This document shows, one piece after another, positions 54,829 to 63,034 of a stretch of DNA of 64,000 bases. The notes beneath the pieces were generated by a model that had not been told where the DNA came from, made no database searches, and saw only the letters and a program-made list of their open reading frames with translations. The translations under genes were made by a program, and so were the position numbers. Where the stretch lies: positions 1,054,001 through 1,118,000 of the forward strand of contig NZ_JBLREB010000001.1 in the NCBI RefSeq assembly GCF_048159605.1, given 5' to 3'. Position 1 is the stretch's first letter; the number at the start of each line of letters is the position of its first letter. Origin of the DNA: Ectobacillus polymachus (GTDB lineage Bacteria > Bacillota > Bacilli > Bacillales > Bacillaceae_G).

Positions 54829-55919
54829 CTAACTGATGTCCTCCTTTTTCTAGTAATGTACGTCAAACAGAGCAGGATCAAAGGAAGTCCAATAATTAAT
54901 GAGTAATGAGCAATCGCAATCATTCGATCGTATAAATCGCTGATTGCTTGGTCCTGAGCAATCAGCGCCAGAATAAAGAGAATGAATAGGGCATAGGGGA
55001 CGGCCTTTTTATGTTCGCCGCGGTGAAAGATGCGCCCTAATCCAACCGTTGCCACATATGTCCAAGAAACGAGGGCAGTAGTAACAATAAAGATCCATAA
55101 CGATAAAAAGATCAAATCGATCCTTTGAATGATCTGAAAGGAAAAACCTTTCAGCATGTAGAGGAGAGGTTCCAAAACCGCAGGCATGACCGCTGGGCTG
55201 AAAATGATTAAACAGGTAAACACCTCAAATGTATAAAAAAGGGTAACCACCATATTTCCTAAGGAAGCTGCCTTTATTTTTCCGCTGCTTTTCCCTTCAA
55301 CAAATGGATATATCACCAATATATTTTCATACCCAGTTAAGGGAAACAATGCATCATTCGCTGTTTTAAAGATATTCCCCCACCCGACTTCTGTTATAGG
55401 AAAAATATAACTGAAGTTTACCTTTGCATAACCCATCAAGGATAACACCACCATCACAATAATCGTGAACGTAGAGAGGACAAACAGTCTAGCAATCACT
55501 TGAAGGTTTTCTTTAACCAAATACATACAGGTAAGTAGGGAGAGAAGTAACAATGCCCATCTTGGGGTGTCTTGAAGGACCCACCTTCCCACGACATCGG
55601 CAAACTTGGCAAGAACCGTTCCTCCAGAAAGCAGAAAATAGCCAATATAAGCAAAGCCAAGCAGATTTCCAAGCAAATTCCCAGTAATCTTTGGTAAGAA
55701 ACTGTATATCGTATCGGAAGGATATTGTTTGCAAAGAGCACACAGTACTAAAATAATGACTTGTACGGCCAATCCGGCGATTAACATAGAAATCCATGCT
55801 CCCCCCTTGGCACTAGCTTGCAATTTATAAGGAAGTGATAAAATTCCCACCCCCACCTGGGACTGTATAACAAAAAACATGAGCTGTCCTTGCGTAATTT
55901 TATTCTTTACCGAGATCAT
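54825..55919 (-). CDS. Germinant receptor B subunit, second copy
   Basis: 364 residues and ten predicted helices, APC-type permease fold of the GerAB family. About 86% identical to the product of 57182-58276 by eye. The first 34 residues differ at one position and FSFQIIQRIDLIFLSLWIFIVTT is unchanged, whereas the loops and helices around 45-101 and 245-262 vary. The frame is fully open although its gerC partner is destroyed, which suggests it is still used, perhaps with the A and C subunits encoded upstream. GerAB-type subunits form the germinant pocket. Confidence 0.85.
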   Translation of the reverse strand: MISVKNKITQGQLMFFVIQSQVGVGILSLPYKLQASAKGGAWISMLIAGLAVQVIILVLCALCKQYPSDTIYSFLPKITGNLLGNLLGFAYIGYFLLSGGTVLAKFADVVGRWVLQDTPRWALLLLSLLTCMYLVKENLQVIARLFVLSTFTIIVMVVLSLMGYAKVNFSYIFPITEVGWGNIFKTANDALFPLTGYENILVIYPFVEGKSSGKIKAASLGNMVVTLFYTFEVFTCLIIFSPAVMPAVLEPLLYMLKGFSFQIIQRIDLIFLSLWIFIVTTALVSWTYVATVGLGRIFHRGEHKKAVPYALFILFILALIAQDQAISDLYDRMIAIAHYSLIIGLPLILLCLTYITRKRRTSVR

Positions 55920-56014
55920 CTTGTTCCCACTCCCTTGAATTTTTTTCTTGATTCATCCTTTTTGGATGCGGATCATGGGGGCATTGATTCAAGCTCCAGA
56001 TAGGAAAACGAATA
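55900..56014 (-). pseudogene. Duplicated 3' fragment of gerA
   Basis: Copy of the last 38 codons of gerA (58257-58371), carried along by the duplication. It lacks a start and only supplies the upstream region and ribosome site of the second gerB. Confidence 0.85.
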
Positions 56015-56063
56015 TTAGTTTGTTAACAGCGGACATTTACGATTACGAAAAAGATAAATTTCA

Positions 56064-57185
56064 CTAGTTTATGATCCCTTTCTTCGTAATTTCTACCTGA
56101 ATCGTAGGAACAAAATCCACTTTTTGATAGTTGCTACCCCAGTCTTTCTTCTGTGTCTTCCAAATCTGGGGATGGAATGCTATAAGTTGTCTGCCGATAC
56201 CTAATCCGTCACATTGGGCTTCTTGCATTTTTTTAAGAGTGTCTTTTGCTAAATTGGTCATCTCTTTAGAAAGATACTGGTTTAATTGATTGACTACTTT
56301 CTTCTCAGTTAATCGATCTTTCGGCCATTCAACGATACTCACTTTCCATTTTAAATCCAGTTTAACCGTAATTTGATCACCTGATTGAATCAGTACTTTC
56401 ATTTTTTGCTTTGATTTTTCTACATTAAAGCTCAAAAAATCTTGACTAGTTTGATGACCCTTCGGGCTACTTATTTCTCTGGTGAAATCTGCCGTTTTCC
56501 CCGTCTTGCCTTTCAAAATTAAATACATGGTAGATTCATCAGGACTTAGTGTGCCTGTGAATTGTTGGTTATGAAACATGGCAATATGGGAAACATCCAC
56601 TCGTTTCCCCTTTTTTTCAAGATATGGAAGAGTAAAATCTTCGCCAGGGTCCATCATAATAGGGTAAATCTTTTCAATGGTAACCTCAGGAACGGTTGTA
56701 GTTACTTCTTTGCTCTTGATTAATTCATCAATTTCTTCTGCAATCAAGACATTCCCAACTTTTTTAAGGGAAAGCATATCTGCCGCCCTCCCTTTCACCA
56801 CGCCAATCCTGGCATTTAAGGCACTCTTTGGATCACGGTAGAAAATATCGAGAATCGGATAAATATCTTGTTTTGCCAGTTCTTCTCCAATGAGAACAAT
56901 CCGATTTTTATATGCACGAAGATACCGTGATATCTGATCGTCTGCCTTATCGCGAGCTTCCCTTGGAGAATGGCCAACTGTGAAAATAATATCGTTTTTA
57001 GGACTCTGTTGTTCGCTAGTAGGACTGTCCCGTATGACAAAGGTGCTTTGAAGTTTTCCATTAGATGTGAGATCAAACCCTCCTCCATGAATCAAGCGGG
57101 CATTCCTTAAAAGATCTTGATCCCAACATCCAGTCATGAATAGGAGGATGAAAACAGCTTCGCATAAAAAGCAGATCCTTTTCAT
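56064..57185 (-). CDS. Germinant receptor C subunit (GerAC family)
   Basis: 373 residues, lipoprotein of the spore inner membrane. Lipobox MTGC (Cys about 20) followed by WDQDLL; GKLQSTFVIRD, DQISRYLRAYKNRIVLIGEELAKQDIYPILDIFYRDP and LNARIGVVKG are GerAC patterns. The start overlaps the gerB stop as ATGA. No terminator separates it from the second gerB. Confidence 0.88.
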   Translation of the reverse strand: MKRICFLCEAVFILLFMTGCWDQDLLRNARLIHGGGFDLTSNGKLQSTFVIRDSPTSEQQSPKNDIIFTVGHSPREARDKADDQISRYLRAYKNRIVLIGEELAKQDIYPILDIFYRDPKSALNARIGVVKGRAADMLSLKKVGNVLIAEEIDELIKSKEVTTTVPEVTIEKIYPIMMDPGEDFTLPYLEKKGKRVDVSHIAMFHNQQFTGTLSPDESTMYLILKGKTGKTADFTREISSPKGHQTSQDFLSFNVEKSKQKMKVLIQSGDQITVKLDLKWKVSIVEWPKDRLTEKKVVNQLNQYLSKEMTNLAKDTLKKMQEAQCDGLGIGRQLIAFHPQIWKTQKKDWGSNYQKVDFVPTIQVEITKKGIIN

Positions 57186-58276
57186 CTAACTGATGTCCTC
57201 CTTTTTCTAGTCATGTACGTCAAACTAAGCAGGATCAATGGAAGTCCAATAATTAATGAATAATGAGCAATCGCAGCCATTTGATCGTATAAGTCGCTTA
57301 TCGCTGGATTTTGAGCTATCAGAGCCAAAATAAAGAGTATGAATAGAGCATAAGGGACGGCCTTTTTATGTTCGTCGCGGTGAAAGATGCGACCAAATCC
57401 AACCGTTGCCACGTATGTCCAAGAAACGAGGGAAGTAGTAACAATAAAGATCCATAACGATAAAAAGATCAAATCGATCCGCTGAATGATTTGGAAGGAG
57501 AAACCTTTTAGCATGAAGAGAAGATGTTCCGATACCTCAGGCATGACCGCCGGACTGAAGATGATTAAACTAGTAAATACTTCAAATGCGTAAAAGACGG
57601 TAACCACGAGATTCCCTAAAGAAACTGCCTTTAATTTTCCTCCACTTTTCCCTTCAACAAATGGATAAATCACCAATATAGTTTCATACCCAGTTAAAGG
57701 AAACAATGCCTCATTTGCTCCTTTTATAATTTTCCCCCATCCCGCTTCTGTAATAGGGAAAATATAACTGAAGTTCACATGGGCATAGCCCATCAAGGAT
57801 AATACCACCATCACAATGATCGTGAACGTAGAGATGACAAACACTCTGGCAATCACTCGAAGGTCTTCTTTTACCAAATACATACAGGTAAGAAGAGCGA
57901 GAAGTAATAATGCCCATCTAGGTGTTTCTTGTAGCACCCACTTTCCTACAACATCGGCAAACTTGCTAAGAGCAGCTCCTCCCATAAGCAGGAAATAACC
58001 AATATAAGCAAAGCTAAGCAGATTTCCAAGAAAATCCCCGGTAATCTTCGGTAAGAAACTATATAACGTATCGTTAGGAAATCGTTTGCAAAGGGCACAA
58101 AGAATCAAAATAATGACTTGTACGACAAATCCGGCGATTAAAGCAGAAATCCACGCTCCCCCCTTGGCGCTTACTTGCAGTTTATAAGGAAGTGATAAAA
58201 TTCCCACCCCCACCTGAGACTGTATAACAAAAAACATGAGCTGTCCTTGCGTAATTTTATTCTTTACCGGGATCAT
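57182..58276 (-). CDS. Germinant receptor B subunit, first copy
   Basis: 364 residues, ten helices. KITQGQLMFFVIQSQVGVGILSLPY is the GerAB start with the GVGILSLP permease motif. The gene overlaps gerA by 20 bases and gerC by four, which ties the three products together. It shares about 86% of residues with the product of 54825-55919. Confidence 0.9.
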   Translation of the reverse strand: MIPVKNKITQGQLMFFVIQSQVGVGILSLPYKLQVSAKGGAWISALIAGFVVQVIILILCALCKRFPNDTLYSFLPKITGDFLGNLLSFAYIGYFLLMGGAALSKFADVVGKWVLQETPRWALLLLALLTCMYLVKEDLRVIARVFVISTFTIIVMVVLSLMGYAHVNFSYIFPITEAGWGKIIKGANEALFPLTGYETILVIYPFVEGKSGGKLKAVSLGNLVVTVFYAFEVFTSLIIFSPAVMPEVSEHLLFMLKGFSFQIIQRIDLIFLSLWIFIVTTSLVSWTYVATVGFGRIFHRDEHKKAVPYALFILFILALIAQNPAISDLYDQMAAIAHYSLIIGLPLILLSLTYMTRKRRTSVR

Positions 58277-59780
58277 CTTGTTCCCACTCCCTTGAATTTC
58301 TTTCTTGATTCATTCTTTTTGGATGCGGATCATGGGGCCGTTGATTCAAGCTCCAGATAGGAAAACGAATAAATGCATCCTTCAAATCTTTTATTCGAAG
58401 AGGCATGACAGGCGCAAAATAGGGTGTACCAAAGCACTCTAATTTACATAAGTGAATTAAGATGAAAAGCAGGCCAAACGTAATCCCGATCAAACCAAAC
58501 ATCGCCGCCAAGATCATAAGCGGGAAGCCAAGAAGGCGCGTTGTCATACGTACTTCATGAGTCGGTGCGACAAAAGAAGAAATAGCTGTTAAGGCGACAA
58601 CAATCACCATAGGATATGAAATTAATCCAGCCCGTACAATCGATTCACCGATGACCAATCCACCAACAACGCCGATGGTTTGACCTATCCGGCTCGGTAA
58701 ACGATTCCCTGCTTCACGTAATACTTCTAAGCTAATTTGCATAAAAAAAGCCTCTATAATTGGTGGAAATGGAACCCTGTCTATCGTGCTTTTTACCGAA
58801 TAAACCAAATTTTCCGGTAAAATTTCAGGGTGATAGCCAATAATTGCAATATATAAAGCAGGTATGAGAGAGGCTATGATAAAGCTACCAACACGGATCA
58901 ACCGAAGGAACGATCCGATCATCCACCCGCTGTTATAATCACCCGGGGTTTGATAAAAGGCAAAGAAAGTCACCGGTAAAGTCAGGGCAGATGGGTCTCC
59001 ATCCGATAAAATGACGACACGACCTTCCATGAGATGAGCTACTGCCCGATCCGGTCTTTCCGATAATAACATTTGCGGAAAGAGGGAAAATGGGTTATCT
59101 TGAATCATTTCCGCAATGGCTCCAGGCGAAATCGTGGTGTCGATCGAAATGGAACCAATTCTGTGATCCACTTCCATGATCAAATCCGGATTCGCCAGGT
59201 CCTCCATATAGAGAAGAGCTAATTTTGTTTTGGTTACCTCTCCAATCTGGTAATAGCGAACGACCAGATTTGGATTCCTAATGCGCTTTCTAACCAAATA
59301 AAGATTTGTCATGAGATCCTCTATAAAACCATCATGAGCACCGCGAATAACCCCTTCGTTCGCTGGCTCCAAGATACTTCGTTTATATACTGCAGTTACA
59401 TTGACAACAATAATTTCTCCAGTACCTTCGAATAACAATACACAATTTCCTTGGACTAAGGCATGGGGCACCTCACCAAGATCCGATTTTTTCGAAATCT
59501 CTAAAGAAGTAATGACTTCATCCACGATTCCTTCTTTTTTTTCTTCTATAGGTTGGATGATCTCGTTTTGAATTCTCTGTTGATCAGATAGGGATTCTAA
59601 AGAAACAATGAGACCATCCAATTGATTAAACCTAATGCTCCGCCATTTCAGATCATTTGAATGAAACAGCTGGTTTTTAATGTGTTCCATATTTTTTTCT
59701 AAAGAAGTATAAACAGGCATTTCCATATGTGGACTTTTTTCAGTCCGTTTGTTCGAAAACAATTTTTTTAAACGTTTCAT
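58257..59780 (-). CDS. Germinant receptor A subunit (GerAA family)
   Basis: 507 residues. A cytoplasmic N-terminal domain (~1-250) with FEGTGEIIVVNVTAVYKRSILEPANEGVIRGAHDGFIEDL, typical of GerAA, then four to five helices with PFPPIIEAFFMQISLEVLREAGNRLPSRIGQTIGVVGGLVIGE and a basic C-terminal tail. AGGTGGAG precedes the ATG. First gene of the operon; forespore expression is expected but I found no clear sigma-G promoter. Which ger receptor of the B. cereus group it equals cannot be settled by eye. Confidence 0.9.
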   Translation of the reverse strand: MKRLKKLFSNKRTEKSPHMEMPVYTSLEKNMEHIKNQLFHSNDLKWRSIRFNQLDGLIVSLESLSDQQRIQNEIIQPIEEKKEGIVDEVITSLEISKKSDLGEVPHALVQGNCVLLFEGTGEIIVVNVTAVYKRSILEPANEGVIRGAHDGFIEDLMTNLYLVRKRIRNPNLVVRYYQIGEVTKTKLALLYMEDLANPDLIMEVDHRIGSISIDTTISPGAIAEMIQDNPFSLFPQMLLSERPDRAVAHLMEGRVVILSDGDPSALTLPVTFFAFYQTPGDYNSGWMIGSFLRLIRVGSFIIASLIPALYIAIIGYHPEILPENLVYSVKSTIDRVPFPPIIEAFFMQISLEVLREAGNRLPSRIGQTIGVVGGLVIGESIVRAGLISYPMVIVVALTAISSFVAPTHEVRMTTRLLGFPLMILAAMFGLIGITFGLLFILIHLCKLECFGTPYFAPVMPLRIKDLKDAFIRFPIWSLNQRPHDPHPKRMNQERNSREWEQDDPGKE

Positions 59781-59917
59781 TCTTCTGCTCCACCTAAGTA
59801 CAATCCAATTTTTATTAATTTAACCATTTAAATATGGAATATTCCGGCGAGAAGAAGCGTGATTACAATTGGTACATTAATAAAAAACCAAATAGAGTCA
59901 TACCAAGCAAATTATAT

Positions 59918-59955
59918 AAAAAAACGAAGCACAGATGTGCTTCGTTTTTTTTATT
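59918..59955 (-). terminator. Terminator of the 304-residue gene
   Basis: AAAACGAAGCAC/GTGCTTCGTTTT with a 4-nt loop and T runs on both strands. Confidence 0.85.
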
Positions 59956-59977
59956 GAAATCTATTAAATTATAGTTA

Positions 59978-60892
59978 TTACATTGTGGACTGCTTTTGCA
60001 TATTATATACTTCAAGTCGATTTAAATCACGTTTGCATTCATTTACAAAAACAGGAAGATTTTTAATTTGGTCTACATCCGTACTTTCAACAAAAGCTTT
60101 AATATGATTGGTTATTCCACGAATTTCACTCATTATTTCTTTATTTTCTCTTTTTAGTCGCTCTGTTTCAATACGAAGCGAATGAACTTCTGAATCTGAA
60201 TCCATTTTATTTACTTTCATTCCATCTGCCGCCATGCTAGATAACTCAAAAATACCAGCCATTAATTGATGCACTCGTTTTTCATTCTCTGTATCATCAC
60301 AAATGGCTTGAAAATTACGAACCATGCCTGACAATAAATGAACAAGACTATATTTTGGTTGCTCTGCAACAATTTCTGCTTGCTCTGAAATAAATAGCTC
60401 ATCCTCAAGATTGATTTCATTCTCTCTAGTATTCATTTTCTTATATTCTTGGCCAGGCTTACGTCCTGGTTTTTGTTTTATTATATTTCCAATAGGAAGT
60501 TGATTATTTCTCAACTTGTAATACGTATTTTGCAGTTGATTTTTTGTTTTTGGGAAAACATTTAGACAATTCTTACTAAGTTGATCAGAAATTGTAATTA
60601 CACTAATACCGTTTTTTTGAAAAAACTGATAGATAAACAGAAGTAAATCTAACTCAGCCTTTAACCATGAATAACCTGACTTTTCATAGGCCTCTAATCC
60701 ACCAAGTTCTTGTATCTCTTGTTGAAATAACTCCATTTTATTATAAAGTGCTAGTACATCCTCTTCTTCAAGCTGCAAATTATAGGATAATCCTTGCACT
60801 TGCTTCGTTTTTTCTTCTATCGTTTCATCTGAACGAATCAGTTTCTCAATAGGAACCATAATCTCTTCAATCATACGACTTTTATCTTGCAT
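59978..60892 (-). CDS. Protein of unknown function, coiled coil and possible HTH
   Basis: 304 residues, not recognised. Residues ~95-150 (SWLKAELDLLLFIYQFFQKNGISVITISDQLSK) could contain a helix-turn-helix. A basic patch KQKPGRKPGQEYKK near 165 looks suited to nucleic acid, and residues ~240-290 form a probable coiled coil (SLRIETERLKRENKEIMSEI). ATG 60892 follows GGGGGA at six bases. A 9-bp inverted repeat 58 bases upstream of the start could be its own operator. A DNA-binding role is a guess from these parts. Confidence 0.6.
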   Translation of the reverse strand: MQDKSRMIEEIMVPIEKLIRSDETIEEKTKQVQGLSYNLQLEEEDVLALYNKMELFQQEIQELGGLEAYEKSGYSWLKAELDLLLFIYQFFQKNGISVITISDQLSKNCLNVFPKTKNQLQNTYYKLRNNQLPIGNIIKQKPGRKPGQEYKKMNTRENEINLEDELFISEQAEIVAEQPKYSLVHLLSGMVRNFQAICDDTENEKRVHQLMAGIFELSSMAADGMKVNKMDSDSEVHSLRIETERLKRENKEIMSEIRGITNHIKAFVESTDVDQIKNLPVFVNECKRDLNRLEVYNMQKQSTM

Positions 60893-60949
60893 ATTGCTTC
60901 CCCCTAATATATCTCTATTCTTTATAACGAACAACCTATAAGTTCCATA

Positions 60950-60990
60950 TATTACCATTTAAAACGATTTTACTATTTATAATGGTAATA
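60950..60990. promoter_or_regulatory. Inverted repeat upstream of the 304-residue gene
   Basis: TATTACCAT (60950-60958) and ATGGTAATA (60982-60990), separated by 23 bases. Perfect 9-bp arms in an otherwise AT-rich region; candidate operator. Confidence 0.35.
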
Positions 60991-61214
60991 GGTCAATAGC
61001 TATAGTCTAATAAGCAGCTTATCATTCTCTAATAAGAACAAGGTTTCGTCTAGGTGGTTATTCTATTAAAATTATATAAAAAAACAGATAAAATATCTAC
61101 AATATTTCAAAAATATTTAAATAAATAAACATGAATTAATAAATACCATAAAATGTTTATAATGATAAGTTTTTACTCGCTATTTTTAATTGGATTTTTC
61201 AAATAAAAACTCAT
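60991..61214. other. AT-rich intergenic stretch
   Basis: No gene or clear structure seen. Confidence 0.5.
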
Positions 61215-61243
61215 TGCAATTGTGTACAACATCCAGTACAATG
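61215..61243 (+). promoter_or_regulatory. Candidate sigma-A promoter of the antiporter transcript
   Basis: TTGCAA-17 bp-TACAAT. An ACAACA/TGTTGT inverted repeat overlaps the -10 and could be an operator. The leader from here to the antiporter is about 310 nt. Confidence 0.6.
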
Positions 61244-61369
61244 TGTGTTGTATGAATTATCTCTTTTCTGAAGATTTATGTAATCATAATTAGGAATAGA
61301 GATGAAAGCATTAGCTTGTCTTTAATAAATAAAATTTCTAGATGAGCATAAAAAAGGGAGATTATGAAA

Positions 61370-61414
61370 ATGAACAGCAATACGACATTCATACAACTTC
61401 ATCACCATACATAA
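61370..61414 (+). CDS. Histidine-rich leader peptide
   Basis: 14 codons: MNSNTTFIQLHHHT. AAAAGGGAG lies nine bases before ATG 61370 (an in-frame ATG at 61364 is too close). Three consecutive His codons (61400-61408) stand two codons before the stop, and the first strand of an RNA hairpin begins inside the stop codon. This is the layout of an attenuation leader peptide that senses histidyl-tRNA. Product expected to have no other function. Confidence 0.7.
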   Translation: MNSNTTFIQLHHHT

Positions 61415-61519
61415 CCCTTGAACCTAGCGCAAATTAACGCGTAGGTACAAGGGTTATTTCCATTGTACCTACACTGCTATAAAAGCCATGTAGGTATTTT
61501 TATACTTACATGGCTTTTT
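61413..61519 (+). promoter_or_regulatory. Five-segment attenuator RNA downstream of the His leader peptide
   Basis: Segment 1 (61413-61430) pairs with 2 (61439-61455). Segment 2 (GTAGGTACAA, 61441-61450) also pairs perfectly with 3 (TTGTACCTAC, 61463-61472). Segment 3 (TACCTAC) also pairs with 4 (GTAGGTA, 61490-61496), which is part of the terminator arm. The terminator is AAAAGCCATGTA (61481-61492) with TACATGGCTTTT (61507-61518) and an inner GTAT/ATAC. So 1:2 favours 3:4 and read-through; 2:3 frees the terminator. Confidence 0.7.
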
Positions 61520-61520
61520 C
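61481..61520 (+). terminator. Attenuator terminator before the antiporter
   Basis: A 17-bp stem with one G-T pair and a TTTT loop, ending in CTTTTTC, 43 bases before the antiporter start codon. Confidence 0.82.
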
Positions 61521-61561
61521 TTATGATAGGGATATGTATACAAGAAAAGGAGATTACAAAC

Positions 61562-62959
61562 ATGGAAAACAAGAAGTGGGGATTATGGGTTTTAACTGCA
61601 TTTGTAGTCGGAAACATGGTTGGTGGTGGTATTTTCATGCTGCCTGCAAACCTGGCGAAAGTCGCAAGTCCAGTTGGATCAACAATTGCTTGGATTGCTA
61701 CTGGCTTTGGAGTATTAATGTTAGCTCTTGTATTTGGAAATTTAGCATTACGTCGTCCTGATTTAAAAGCAGGCCCTCAAAGCTATGCGCAAGCAATGTT
61801 TTCTTCTAAAAAAGTAGGTCGTGCTGCAGGATATAGTATTGCATGGGGATATTGGGCAGCAAATTGGCCAGGTACAGCATCTGGGATTATTTTATTTGCT
61901 GGATACTTATCAACATTTTTCCCGATTTTATCTTCAAAAGCAGTATTATTTACAATCGGATCATTTCAAGTTAGCAGTGGAAATTTGACAACATTCCTCC
62001 TATGTTCTGCTCTGCTTTGGGGATTGCAATGGATTTTAGCTTCTAGTTTTACAAGTTCAGGTAAAATTAATTTTGCAGCTACTGCAGCAAAATTAATTGG
62101 ATTCGGACTATTTATTATTTTTACTCTATCCATTTTTAATATTGCCAATGCTTCAGGAAGTACGTTCGTAGATACTTCTGGCAAGTCTATTCCACTATTT
62201 GATCAAATAAATGGGGCTGCTATTTCAACACTTTGGGCATTTATCGGAATTGAATCTGCAGTCTTGCTTTCCAATCGCGCTAAATCTCAGCATGATGTAA
62301 AAAGAGCGACTCTAATTGGACTTATCATTTCAATTATCATTTATATCGCAATTACTCTATTAACAATGGGGGCATTATCACAACAAGCATTGCGGGACTC
62401 TCAAAAACCATTAGTGGATGCACTAAGTGTTGCAATTGGACCAAACAGTGCTTCCATACTTGCTGTTCTAGCTCTCATATCCTTATTAGGTTCCACGGTA
62501 GGATGGATCGCCGTAAGCGCTGAGGTTCCTTACCAAGCAGCAAAAAACAATCTTTTCCCTACTTACTTTGCAAAAACAAATAAAAACGGCAGTCCGGTTC
62601 GTTCTCTCACGATTACGAACATCTTGACACAAGTGTTCTTATTCTCTACCATTTCTGGAACTCTTGCGGATGCCTATAACTTTGCAATCGTCGTAGCAAC
62701 TTTAGCCTACTTAATTCCATATTTAGTAAGCTCCCTTTATCAATTAAAGTTGGTAATTACTGGAGAAACCTATATTGGAGAAGTAAGCAGTCGTATTAAG
62801 GACGGAATCATCGTAAGTATTGCTTTAATTTATTCTCTATGGGTAATTAAATCAGGAACATCTGACCTAAAAACCTTTATGCTAGGTATTGGATTATTTC
62901 TAATCGGATTGCTGTTTTATCCATTCATCATGCGAAATCAAACAAAAAGCAGTATATAA
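61562..62959 (+). CDS. APC-superfamily basic amino acid/polyamine antiporter (APA type)
   Basis: 465 residues, twelve predicted helices. VVGNMVGGGIFMLPANLAKVASP at 15-37 is the APC helix-1 motif; AGPQSYAQAMF, GYSIAWGYWAANWPGTASG and GIESAVLLSNRAKSQHDVKRATLIGL match the arginine/ornithine, lysine/cadaverine and histidine/histamine exchangers. The substrate pair is not fixed by sequence, but the histidine leader peptide upstream favours histidine or a histidine product. AAAAGGAG lies nine bases before ATG 61562; a longer frame from 61463 runs through the terminator and is not used. Confidence 0.83.
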   Translation: MENKKWGLWVLTAFVVGNMVGGGIFMLPANLAKVASPVGSTIAWIATGFGVLMLALVFGNLALRRPDLKAGPQSYAQAMFSSKKVGRAAGYSIAWGYWAANWPGTASGIILFAGYLSTFFPILSSKAVLFTIGSFQVSSGNLTTFLLCSALLWGLQWILASSFTSSGKINFAATAAKLIGFGLFIIFTLSIFNIANASGSTFVDTSGKSIPLFDQINGAAISTLWAFIGIESAVLLSNRAKSQHDVKRATLIGLIISIIIYIAITLLTMGALSQQALRDSQKPLVDALSVAIGPNSASILAVLALISLLGSTVGWIAVSAEVPYQAAKNNLFPTYFAKTNKNGSPVRSLTITNILTQVFLFSTISGTLADAYNFAIVVATLAYLIPYLVSSLYQLKLVITGETYIGEVSSRIKDGIIVSIALIYSLWVIKSGTSDLKTFMLGIGLFLIGLLFYPFIMRNQTKSSI

Positions 62960-62990
62960 AACGAAACATACATTCACAATCAATCAAGAC

Positions 62991-63026
62991 AAAACAAAAC
63001 TTCCCTCTAGGGGGAAGTTTTGTTTT
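62991..63026. terminator. Bidirectional terminator
   Basis: AAAACAAAACTTCCC/GGGAAGTTTTGTTTT with a 6-nt loop between the convergent antiporter and acetate symporter genes. Confidence 0.87.
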
Positions 63027-63034
63027 ATAGTAGA

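Larger units (their letters stand above)
54556..56013 (-). repeat. Tandem duplication, downstream copy (with internal deletion)
   Basis: Aligns with 56014-58371 from end to end. The match runs from GTTTGTTAAC below gerC to GGAAAACGAAT inside the gerA tail. An 898-bp deletion relative to the other copy lies at 54769/54770, with the two-base overlap CA. Confidence 0.88.
56014..58371 (-). repeat. Tandem duplication, upstream (intact) copy
   Basis: 2358-bp unit covering the gerA tail, gerB, gerC and about 50 bp behind gerC; joined at 56014 to the downstream copy. Confidence 0.88.

Noticed and set aside
61413..61519. T-box for the antiporter leader
   Set aside because: No T-box or specifier-loop consensus; the short reading frame with a ribosome site and three His codons explains the layout better.
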